DNA from: Aliidongia sp035943795
Lineage (GTDB): Bacteria > Pseudomonadota > Alphaproteobacteria > ATCC43930 > CGMCC-115725
Assembly: GCF_035943795.1 (NCBI RefSeq)
Contig: NZ_DASZBY010000050.1
Coordinates: forward strand, 1-64,000
DNA: 64,000 nt
Direction: 5' to 3'
Positions 1 through 6,137 of the stretch are shown here, one piece after another (position 1 is the stretch's first letter; each line of letters opens with the position of its first letter). The notes under the pieces were generated by a model. That model worked only from the letters and a program-made list of their open reading frames with translations, searched no databases and was not told where the DNA came from. A program made the position numbers and the translations under genes.

Positions 1-177
1 GTCCTTCAGGCGGAACGCCCGCTCGATCGGCTCGGCCAGCCCGGCCATCGACAGGCTCTTGCCACGCAGGCCGCCGCGCGTGGCGATGACGCCGTCGAGC
101 CGCAGCACGGCGACGACGGGCGGCGGAAGCGGCAGGTGCCCCCCGGAAAGGCGATGGAGAAGGGTGCGAAGGCTCAT
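1..177 (-). CDS. S49 family peptidase (SppA/SohB-like), N-terminal fragment
   Basis: Only the first 59 codons lie in the window; the gene runs off the left edge. Read on the minus strand from the ATG at 177, the product starts MSLRTLLHRLSGG, followed by a beta-strand-like segment VVAVLRLDGVIATRGG and then LSMAGLAEPIERAF. This is the usual start of short alphaproteobacterial S49 serine peptidases of the SohB/SppA type, in which the catalytic Ser and Lys come later and are therefore not visible here. S49 enzymes cleave membrane-associated signal peptides or peptides. The gene reads in the same direction as the carbonic-anhydrase-like gene just upstream, with 5 bp between them. The family call rests on a short segment only. 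Confidence 0.72.
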   Translation of the reverse strand, partial: MSLRTLLHRLSGGHLPLPPPVVAVLRLDGVIATRGGLRGKSLSMAGLAEPIERAFRLKD

Positions 178-182
178 GATGG

Positions 183-851
183 TCAGGGAGATGGGGTGAG
201 TGCGGCGGAATCTCCAGAGCGCGTCCGATCGTCGTCAATGTCACCCGGAGCTTGGATCGCCAGATCCGCTGCATGGGTGCCCAGCGCCTCGGATAGCCGC
301 CGGGTCACCTGGACCATCAGATCCGGCTCAGTCCGGTCGAAACCATAGACCCAGAGCGGAAAATTAAGCGGCGCCTGCAATGCCGCAATTTCGTCGTGCC
401 GATCGGGCGACAGGATGCGCGCTGGATCGCCGACGGCAATCCAGCCGATCGGCACGGTCACGCCCGGCGCGAGCCGCGTGCGCAGATGCACGGTGGCGTG
501 AATGCGGACTTCCGCCCTTCGGCCGAGATGCGCGCCATGGAACACGGCCGCCCCGGTCGCAATGAACACTTCATCTTCCAGCACGGCGCCGGCGATATGC
601 GCATTGGGGCCGATCAGGCAATGATCGCCGATGGTGCAGGTGTGGCGGCGGCTGGCGCGCACCACCGCATTCTCCATGACGATGCAGTTCCGGCCGATCC
701 TGATGGCGCCGCCCGCCTCGCCGACGAGACGGGCGCCGTGCAGGATGCGGGCGCCGGGGCCGATCACGACATCGCCGCACACCGTGGCGTCGGGCGCCAC
801 CCAAGCGGAAGGATCAATGCGCGGCCCGACGCCGTCGTGGGCGATCAACAT
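183..851 (-). CDS. Gamma-carbonic-anhydrase-like hexapeptide-repeat protein
   Basis: A 222-residue protein starting MLIAHDGVGPRIDPSAWVAP. It has the left-handed beta-helix repeats of the gamma-carbonic anhydrase/YrdA/PaaY family: APDATVCGDVVIGPGARI, RIGRNCIVMENAVV, TIGDHCLIGPNAHI. His residues at the metal-site-like positions (RRHTCTIGDH and FHGAHLG) suggest a bound metal. Carbonic anhydrase activity is not assured, because many relatives have other or no known activity. The last 60 or so residues are an extension without repeats. The start is chosen at 851 because GGAATGGAAG directly precedes it; a longer frame upstream is only the shadow of the MarR gene. It overlaps the end of that regulator by 7 bp, so the two are probably co-transcribed and translationally coupled. 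Confidence 0.82.
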   Translation of the reverse strand: MLIAHDGVGPRIDPSAWVAPDATVCGDVVIGPGARILHGARLVGEAGGAIRIGRNCIVMENAVVRASRRHTCTIGDHCLIGPNAHIAGAVLEDEVFIATGAAVFHGAHLGRRAEVRIHATVHLRTRLAPGVTVPIGWIAVGDPARILSPDRHDEIAALQAPLNFPLWVYGFDRTEPDLMVQVTRRLSEALGTHAADLAIQAPGDIDDDRTRSGDSAALTPSP

Positions 852-1372
852 CTTCCATTCCTTTCGGATTGTCGTTCGATCTCGGTCGCGCGCGTCCCGA
901 CCGGGCAGCGTGGTCCGTCGCATGTCGTGTGGTCGCACATCCGGCAGACGGTGCGGGCGAAGGCCCGGGACGTCGTCGCCGCAGCCAGCACCTGATCCAC
1001 GGCCCGCTCGAACGCGGCCTGATCCGGTTCCGGCAAGGCGGCGAGCAGACGATCCAGCACTTTGAGCCGCGCCGTGAGCAGAGACTGCGCCCGTGTTGCT
1101 CCTGCCTCCGTCAACGCCAGCGGGACTGTCCGCCCGATCCGGTCGTGACGGTCGACCCAACCGCGCCGGACCAGGCCGTCCAACAGCCGGACGGCGGTCG
1201 GTTGGGCCACTGCCGCCACCTTGGCCAACTGGGTGACGGTCAGGTTCGGGCTTTGGTGCAGCGTGAGCAACAGGGCCGCCGCACTCGGCGACAGTTCGCC
1301 CAGCGCGGCGTCGGTCGCGTCGGAAATCAGCACGCCGAGCGCGCCGAGCTTGTTGGCATTACTCATATGCAT
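845..1372 (-). CDS. MarR family transcriptional regulator with Cys-rich C-terminus
   Basis: A 175-residue winged-helix regulator. Residues 30-95 (LSPSAAALLLTLHQSPNLTV, then QLAKVAAVAQPTAVRLLDGL) form the MarR helix-turn-helix, followed by the wing VRRGWVDRHDRIGRTVPLAL and the dimer helices. The C-terminal tail holds four cysteines (CRMCDH, TTCDG, RCPVG), which could bind a metal or sense redox state; that is inference. MarR proteins usually repress their own operon and a neighbour. The start at 1372 (MHMSN) lies inside a perfect inverted repeat that is probably its own operator; an ATG two codons later (1366) is equally possible. The downstream hexapeptide-repeat gene overlaps its end and is the likely co-regulated target. 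Confidence 0.87.
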   Translation of the reverse strand: MHMSNANKLGALGVLISDATDAALGELSPSAAALLLTLHQSPNLTVTQLAKVAAVAQPTAVRLLDGLVRRGWVDRHDRIGRTVPLALTEAGATRAQSLLTARLKVLDRLLAALPEPDQAAFERAVDQVLAAATTSRAFARTVCRMCDHTTCDGPRCPVGTRATEIERQSERNGRC

Positions 1373-1385
1373 AGCCTATGCATAT
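1365..1385. promoter_or_regulatory. Perfect 10-bp inverted repeat, probable MarR operator
   Basis: ATATGCATAG (1365-1374), one base C, then CTATGCATAT (1376-1385): two perfect 10-bp arms. The repeat covers the first codons and the start codon of the MarR gene, so a bound repressor would block transcription start or early elongation. MarR dimers typically bind 16-20 bp palindromes of this size. That this regulator binds here is inferred from position. Confidence 0.65.
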
Positions 1386-1428
1386 TATACGCACAGTCAA
1401 GCGCAGTCTGCTCGATCCCGCATCGTCT

Positions 1429-2208
1429 CTAACGGAAACAGAACACTTGAACGAGGCTATCCGCGATCGGACGGGTCGGCATGCCCAGTGTTTCGACGCC
1501 GTTCTGATTGAGGAACGCGATCAGGTCCCGGGACGAAACGGCCAGTCCCAGTCCCTCTGGAATTCCCAGCAGGACCAGTTCGGGATCGTGGGCCGGCCGG
1601 CCCTTGAAGGCGATGCCGAGCACCGCGCCATGCGCATCGACGATCGGTCCGCCGCTGAAACCCGGCGCGGCATCGCCCAGAAAGTCCCACAGGTGGAACT
1701 GCAGGACGTCGTCCGGTCGCGACGCGACGAGATGCGCGATCGGGCTGGCCGCAGGATGGGGCGCCATTGTGCCGTCCGGATATCCCAGCAGAGTCACGGC
1801 ACCGGATGTCTCGACCTCGCCGCCCCTTCCATAGGGCACGCCCGCAATCTCGGCATCGTCGGGCCAGAGATCGCTGAACCGGGCGGGCGGCCAAGGCGCC
1901 CCGATCAGCGGGGCGGCTTCCAGCAGGGCGACGTCGAGTTCGAGCGCGCCATGGGAAGGGCCGGAGGCCTTGATCCGCGCCGGAACCGCCCGAAACCGGT
2001 CGGACGCTGCGGCGAGCCGGATCACCTTGCAGCCCCGGACCACATGCCCCGCCGTCAGCACGAGCCCATCGGCGACGATGACGCCGGTCCCGTTGGTCGC
2101 GACCATGCCGGGCGCCGGCCAGGGGCCGCTGAAGGCAGTCCAATCCGGGCTGGCCCCGTCACAGGCGGCAAGCAAAACCGTGGCGGCAAAGGGGGCAAAC
2201 CGCTTCAT
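1429..2208 (-). CDS. Trypsin-like serine protease, predicted lipoprotein
   Basis: A 259-residue protein. The N-terminus MKRFAPFAATVLLAACDG is a lipoprotein signal peptide with lipobox LAAC (Cys16), so it is expected in the periplasm, lipid-anchored. The mature part is a chymotrypsin/trypsin-fold protease: His55 in LTAGHVV, Asp92 in ELDVALL and Ser185 in GFSGGPIVD make a complete catalytic triad. No PDZ domain follows. The longer frame upstream overlaps the methyltransferase gene and is discounted because the signal peptide starts at 2208. It lies 16 bp downstream of the TrmN6-like gene on the same strand. The substrate is unknown. Its place between TrmN6 and the S49 peptidase looks like an insertion into a neighbourhood that is tighter in related bacteria. 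Confidence 0.83.
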   Translation of the reverse strand: MKRFAPFAATVLLAACDGASPDWTAFSGPWPAPGMVATNGTGVIVADGLVLTAGHVVRGCKVIRLAAASDRFRAVPARIKASGPSHGALELDVALLEAAPLIGAPWPPARFSDLWPDDAEIAGVPYGRGGEVETSGAVTLLGYPDGTMAPHPAASPIAHLVASRPDDVLQFHLWDFLGDAAPGFSGGPIVDAHGAVLGIAFKGRPAHDPELVLLGIPEGLGLAVSSRDLIAFLNQNGVETLGMPTRPIADSLVQVFCFR

Positions 2209-2224
2209 CGAACAGCCCGGCCGC

Positions 2225-2974
2225 CTACAGCACCAACCCCCAGCCGTCCCGCAGCACGGCCTCGGCCTCGGCGGTGAACTTGCCGTCGGCCGCATGCAGG
2301 ATCAGGCCGGGCGCCAGCCGGGTCGGCGTCGCGATGTCGCGCCGCGCGCGGACCAGCACGCGTTTCGCCGGCTTGCCGATCGCCGGCCACAGCGGGAACA
2401 CGACGATCTCGCCGGCCCGACCATGCAGCTCGGTCAGCAGCCCGTCGATCCGGTCGGCCCGGTGGATGAAGGTCACCGTGCCCTTGGGCCGCACCATCGA
2501 CAGGGCGAAACGCACCCAGGCCTTGAGATCGGCCGCCCCCTCGCCGACCGCGGCGCGGCGCGCCTCGTTCTCGGGCAGGGTCGCGGTGCCGGCTTCCAGG
2601 TAGGGCGGATTGGCGATGACATGGTCGAAGCCGCTGGGCGCCAGGCGCGGCGGCGGGTTGAGGATGTCGCCGAACACGAACGCGACCGTCGCCTCCAGTT
2701 CGTTGAGCGCCGCATTCTCGCCGGCGATGCGCACCAGGTCGCGCTGCAGCTCGAGACCGGTGACGCGAATGCCCGGCACCCGGCGGGCGAGGCACAGCGC
2801 CGCGGCCCCGGTTCCGGTGCCGATGTCGAGCACGCTGTCGCGCACGGTCGCCGGTACGCTGGCCGCCAGCAGCACCGGGTCGATCGCCGCGCGGAACCCG
2901 TCCGCCGGCTGGCGCAGCACGACGCGGCCACCCATCAGCTTGTCCTCGGTCTGGCCGCCGGTCGGCTGCGTCAT
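2225..2974 (-). CDS. TrmN6-like tRNA1(Val) adenine-N6 methyltransferase
   Basis: A 249-residue class I SAM-dependent methyltransferase. Residues 46-55 (DSVLDIGTGTG) are the SAM-binding motif I, GLELQ follows as motif II, and NPPY at 122-125 is the motif of enzymes that methylate an exocyclic amino group of adenine. The opening DKLMGGRVVLRQPADGFRAA is typical of the TrmN6/YfiC group, which methylates A37 of tRNA1(Val). The start at 2974 (MTQPTGG) is preferred over an ATG 84 bp upstream because family resemblance begins there. The gene follows the DUF2007 gene by 10 bp on the same strand, an arrangement I recognise from other alphaproteobacteria. The exact RNA substrate is inferred from the family. 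Confidence 0.85.
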   Translation of the reverse strand: MTQPTGGQTEDKLMGGRVVLRQPADGFRAAIDPVLLAASVPATVRDSVLDIGTGTGAAALCLARRVPGIRVTGLELQRDLVRIAGENAALNELEATVAFVFGDILNPPPRLAPSGFDHVIANPPYLEAGTATLPENEARRAAVGEGAADLKAWVRFALSMVRPKGTVTFIHRADRIDGLLTELHGRAGEIVVFPLWPAIGKPAKRVLVRARRDIATPTRLAPGLILHAADGKFTAEAEAVLRDGWGLVL

Positions 2975-2984
2975 CGGGCACCCC

Positions 2985-3203
2985 TCACCCCGGTCCCTCA
3001 CGGGCAAGCTCGCCGGCCTCGACCAGCAGCCGGCGGGCCTGGGCGAAATCCTCATCATCGACCATCAGCCGCGGCGGAAAGGCGGCACCCCAGGTCGCAT
3101 TCATGTTGCGATCCAGCACCAGCACCTCGATGCCCGCCTCGCCCAGCAGCGCCTCGAGGAAGCTCAGGCGCACGAAATCGGCGGAGCGAAGCAGTTCCTT
3201 CAT
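2985..3203 (-). CDS. DUF2007 domain protein
   Basis: A 72-residue protein starting MKELLRSADFVRLSFLEALL and containing LGEAGIEVLVLDRNMNATWG and PRLMVDDEDFAQARRLL. This is the compact DUF2007 ('putative signal-transducing protein') pattern, an alpha/beta fold related to PII-like and ACT-like small domains, function unknown. It is the first gene of a minus-strand pair with the TrmN6-like methyltransferase and diverges from the polyprenyl diphosphate synthase gene. The 255 bp between the two genes holds both promoters. Confidence 0.85.
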   Translation of the reverse strand: MKELLRSADFVRLSFLEALLGEAGIEVLVLDRNMNATWGAAFPPRLMVDDEDFAQARRLLVEAGELAREGPG

Positions 3204-3458
3204 GCCGCCGCCCGGGCGATGGCGCCCAGCACGGATGAGACCTGCGGCAGATGCGCGCGAAAGAGGTAAGGCACCGGATGAACTGCTCGCTCGGATCTGT
3301 TAGGTGTACCCTGGCTGGGCCGGGCTCGTCGGGGCGGTGCCGCGACGCGGCTTGACCCTCCCTTCCCGCACTCTATTCTGCCGGGCGGCAACCTGTCATG
3401 CCCCATGGGGATCGAGCGGACGGAAGGCGTGAGCTTGGGAGTAGATGGATTGGCAGCA

Positions 3459-4472
3459 ATGCCCGGTTTGACGAATACGGCGGAAGCGGCGCGCAAGCCG
3501 GATATGAGCGCCCTGTCGGCGCTCGTCGATTCGGACCTGAAGCGCGTCAATGCGCTGATTCTCGACCGGATGCAGAGCCCGGTCGCGCTCATTCCCCAAC
3601 TGGCCGGCCATATCATCGCCGCCGGCGGCAAGCGCCTGAGGCCCATGCTGACCCTGGCGTCGGCCAAGCTGGTGGGCTATCGCGGCGACCGGCACCTGGC
3701 GCTGTCGGCCGCGGTCGAGTTCATCCATACCGCCACCCTGCTGCATGACGACGTGGTCGATGCCAGCGACCTGCGCCGCGGGCTTGCCACCGCGAACGCG
3801 GTCTGGGGCAACAAGCCATCGGTCCTGGTCGGTGATTTCCTGTTCAGCCGCGCCTTCCAGCTGATGGTCGAGGACGGCTCGCTCGACGTGCTGCGCATCC
3901 TGTCCGGCGCCTCCGCCGTGATCGCCGAGGGCGAGGTGCTGCAGCTCGTCACCGCGAACGACATCGAGACGACCGAGGAAGCCTATCTCCAGGTCATCGG
4001 CGCCAAGACCGCCGTGCTGTTCGCCGCCGCGAGCGAGATCGGCGCCGTGGTCGCCGGCCGGCCGGAAGAGGAGATCAAGGCGCTTGCCCGGTTCGGCCAG
4101 AGCCTGGGCATGGCGTTCCAGCTGATCGACGACATGCTGGATTTCTCGGCGCGCGAGGCGGAGCTGGGCAAATCGGTCGGCGACGATTTCCGCGACGGCA
4201 AGATGACCCTGCCGATCGTGCTCGCCCTGAAGGCCGCCGACGATACCGAGCGCGCCTTCTGGCGCCGCACGCTCGAGGAGCAGGAGCAGACCGACGCCGA
4301 CCTGGGCCACGCCATCGGCCTGCTGCGCAAACACGGCACCCTGGACGCCACGATGGAGCGCGCCCGCTTCTATGCCGAGGATGCCGCCGCCGCCCTGATG
4401 CTGTTCCCCGACCAGCCGATTCGGCGCGCGCTGCTGGACGTAATCGAGTTTTGTTTGCAACGGGGTTACTAG
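3459..4472 (+). CDS. ispB: Long-chain polyprenyl diphosphate synthase (octaprenyl/decaprenyl type)
   Basis: A 337-residue trans-isoprenyl diphosphate synthase that makes the side chain of ubiquinone. It has both aspartate-rich motifs: DDVVD at 97-101 in the first (HTATLLHDDVVD) and DDMLD at 224-228 in the second (QLIDDMLDF). GGKRLRPML and GDFLFSRAF are further family signatures. Small residues ahead of the first motif are consistent with a long product (C40-C50), but exact length cannot be read from sequence. In-frame ATGs exist at 3405 and 3459; 3459 (MPGLTNTAEA) fits family length better, but neither has a strong ribosome site. It is followed by tRNA-Pro 71 bp downstream. Confidence 0.9.
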   Translation: MPGLTNTAEAARKPDMSALSALVDSDLKRVNALILDRMQSPVALIPQLAGHIIAAGGKRLRPMLTLASAKLVGYRGDRHLALSAAVEFIHTATLLHDDVVDASDLRRGLATANAVWGNKPSVLVGDFLFSRAFQLMVEDGSLDVLRILSGASAVIAEGEVLQLVTANDIETTEEAYLQVIGAKTAVLFAAASEIGAVVAGRPEEEIKALARFGQSLGMAFQLIDDMLDFSAREAELGKSVGDDFRDGKMTLPIVLALKAADDTERAFWRRTLEEQEQTDADLGHAIGLLRKHGTLDATMERARFYAEDAAAALMLFPDQPIRRALLDVIEFCLQRGY

Positions 4473-4543
4473 CAGCCATGCGGGTCGATGATGCCTGTTG
4501 CAGTCGGCCCATGAGCTGTCTATAACCCGGCTCCTGCGCACGG

Positions 4544-4620
4544 CGGAGTGTAGCTCAGCCTGGTAGAGCACTAGCTTCGGGAGCTAGGGGCCGGAGGTTC
4601 GAATCCTCTCACTCCGACCA
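4544..4620 (+). tRNA. tRNA-Pro (anticodon CGG)
   Basis: A complete 77-nt cloverleaf. The acceptor stem CGGAGTG pairs with CACTCCG, then discriminator A and encoded CCA ending at 4620. The D arm is GCTCAGCCTGGTAGAGC. The anticodon stem CTAGC/GCTAG closes the loop TTCGGGA, giving anticodon CGG for proline codon CCG, a much-used codon in a GC-rich genome. The T arm contains GGTTCGAATCC. A terminator follows directly. Confidence 0.97.
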
Positions 4621-4650
4621 AACCGGACGCGGGACAAGACGAAGAGAAAC

Positions 4651-4690
4651 AAGGGGCTTGGCCGGTTACGGTCGGGCCCCTTTTCTTTTG
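4651..4690 (+). terminator. Rho-independent terminator after tRNA-Pro
   Basis: AAGGGGC (4651-4657) can pair with GCCCCTT (4676-4682), and the stem is followed directly by TTTTCTTTT. It lies 31 bp after the tRNA, so it most likely ends that transcript. It also sits just beyond the 3' end of the convergent glycosyltransferase gene. Confidence 0.8.
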
Positions 4691-4700
4691 CGCGATCGGA

Positions 4701-5627
4701 TCAGAGCCAACTCTCGGGGATGAGAGCGACGATCGCCGCTGCCGTCCTGGCCAGCCTGGTCGCAATCGTCCTGGTCCGGCGCTTCAGCTTCCTTGCGACG
4801 CGGCGCGGACCCGGCAGGCATGCCTGGAATACCGGCACATCCGGCAGGTATTCGATATGGACCTCGGACGCCCCGTCGGCATTTCGCCGAACCGTGTAGA
4901 ATTTGCTGTGATAAAGGCGTTGGTGCCGCAGACGCGCGCGATAATCGCGATTGTTCCAATGCGAGACCTGCGGATGGGAGGTATCGAAGTAGACGTCGTC
5001 CTCTTCCTCCCGCGTGTACCAGTCCAGGTGCAACGCCTCGAACGGCTCGTAGACCCGCAGGCCCGGTTTATGTCTGCGGAACGACGCGCCGGCGCGATGG
5101 ACGGCGAAAGTCGTATCGACCCCGCCCGACAGCACGGCGACCTCGCCGGCCGAGGTCTGCACGAACGCAGGCCTGCGTCGCCAGAACTGTTCGATGTGGG
5201 CTTCCATGACGCTGTTGAACAGCGGGTACGATCGCGGGATGTCGCGGATGCGCAGCATCGGCCCGACGCATTCGACATGCCGGAACCGATCCAGCAGTTC
5301 TTCATAGAGATCGAGGGCGCGCGGATCGGCGACGGACAGGTCGATGTCGCAGTCGCTGACCGCATAGGCCGACAGTCGGCCCCGCTCCGCGAAATACGCC
5401 TGGACCGTCCGGTCCACCTCGTTCAACGCGTCGGCCGATGCGATCGAGGGAAAGCGGAACACCCGGATGCCGCCTCGCTCCAGGTCGTCGAGGATCGCCA
5501 GGGTGGACGGGTCCGTGCTGCCGTTGTCGTGGATGACGATCTCGGTCCGCCGCGCTTGCCGCCCGATCGCGGCGATGGCTCGCTGCAGCATGGCGCCGCG
5601 GTTGAACGAGATGAGGAAAACCGGCAT
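4701..5627 (-). CDS. Glycosyltransferase family 2-like protein
   Basis: A 308-residue protein with a GT-A-type nucleotide-sugar-binding start: MPVFLISFNRGAMLQRAI, then EIVIHDNGSTDPSTLAIL and a DxD-like metal site in SDCDIDLS. This is the layout of family 2 glycosyltransferases, which move a sugar from a nucleotide donor to an acceptor. A central segment with DDVYFDTSHPQVSHWNNRDY may belong to acceptor binding. The C-terminus is rich in Arg and Lys with a final hydrophobic stretch (LARTAAAIVALIPESWL), so it may attach to the membrane. The ATG at 5627 is chosen because the Rossmann-like start begins there. It stands alone with no other glycan gene within 40 kb. Sugar and acceptor are unknown. 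Confidence 0.72.
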   Translation of the reverse strand: MPVFLISFNRGAMLQRAIAAIGRQARRTEIVIHDNGSTDPSTLAILDDLERGGIRVFRFPSIASADALNEVDRTVQAYFAERGRLSAYAVSDCDIDLSVADPRALDLYEELLDRFRHVECVGPMLRIRDIPRSYPLFNSVMEAHIEQFWRRRPAFVQTSAGEVAVLSGGVDTTFAVHRAGASFRRHKPGLRVYEPFEALHLDWYTREEEDDVYFDTSHPQVSHWNNRDYRARLRHQRLYHSKFYTVRRNADGASEVHIEYLPDVPVFQACLPGPRRVARKLKRRTRTIATRLARTAAAIVALIPESWL

Positions 5628-5858
5628 CGCCGTTCCAAAAGGGCGAAGGTCGCGGTCCGGCTCTTGGAGAAGTTGCATCTGATCACCCGAACGAAGGGCC
5701 AGCCGAACGACGTGCGCCAAATATCTTGCCACGACAGCCTCCGCACGCAACAGGAGACCGGCTTCACAGGTCCCGCGCCCGGCCATGTGGCATACCGAGA
5801 TACCTGGTATTTCACCCCGGATTAACTTACGATTAACCATATTCATCGGGAGGCGGTC

Positions 5859-6131
5859 ATGGTCAATTCGACGGCGAACGTGTTGAAGGGCAAGATCAAG
5901 CGCATCACCCACAACCCGCCCTACATGCTGGCGACGATCGAGCTCGATCCGAACGCCACGCAGGAGATTACGGTTTCCTACCTGCCGGTCGGTGGAACCG
6001 CCAAGGAGCCGGTGACCGGCACCGAGCCGCAGGCGGCTGCCGACCCGGCCGCAGCCGCGCCGCTGACCCAGGGCGATGGTGTCACGGTCCTGGTGCCGGT
6101 GCCGAACGCTGTGATCATGCGGGGCTTCTGA
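5859..6131 (+). CDS. Small protein resembling a single TOBE/Mop domain
   Basis: A 90-residue cytosolic protein with a good ribosome site (GGGAGGCGGTC before ATG). No family is certain. The start NVLKGKIKRITHNPPYMLA and the end GDGVTVLVPVPNAVIM match the layout of molybdate-binding Mop/TOBE domains (N-x-LKGK-I...V.I.L...GD.V...IKA..V.I). The middle differs: residues 48-68 are an Ala/Pro-rich stretch (TGTEPQAAADPAAAAPL) where Mop proteins have the conserved T..S loop, and the usual SARN start is here STAN. If related, it may no longer bind oxyanion. It is convergent with the large regulator gene, ending 6 bp away. Confidence 0.62.
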   Translation: MVNSTANVLKGKIKRITHNPPYMLATIELDPNATQEITVSYLPVGGTAKEPVTGTEPQAAADPAAAAPLTQGDGVTVLVPVPNAVIMRGF

Positions 6132-6137
6132 ACCCTG

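Noticed and set aside
4544..4700. tRNA-Pro as an integration (att) site
   Set aside because: No repeat of the tRNA 3' end and no integrase were seen downstream.
5628..5912. Longer N-terminus for the glycosyltransferase
   Set aside because: The extra 95 residues show no membrane or sugar-binding feature, and the GT-A fold begins at 5627.
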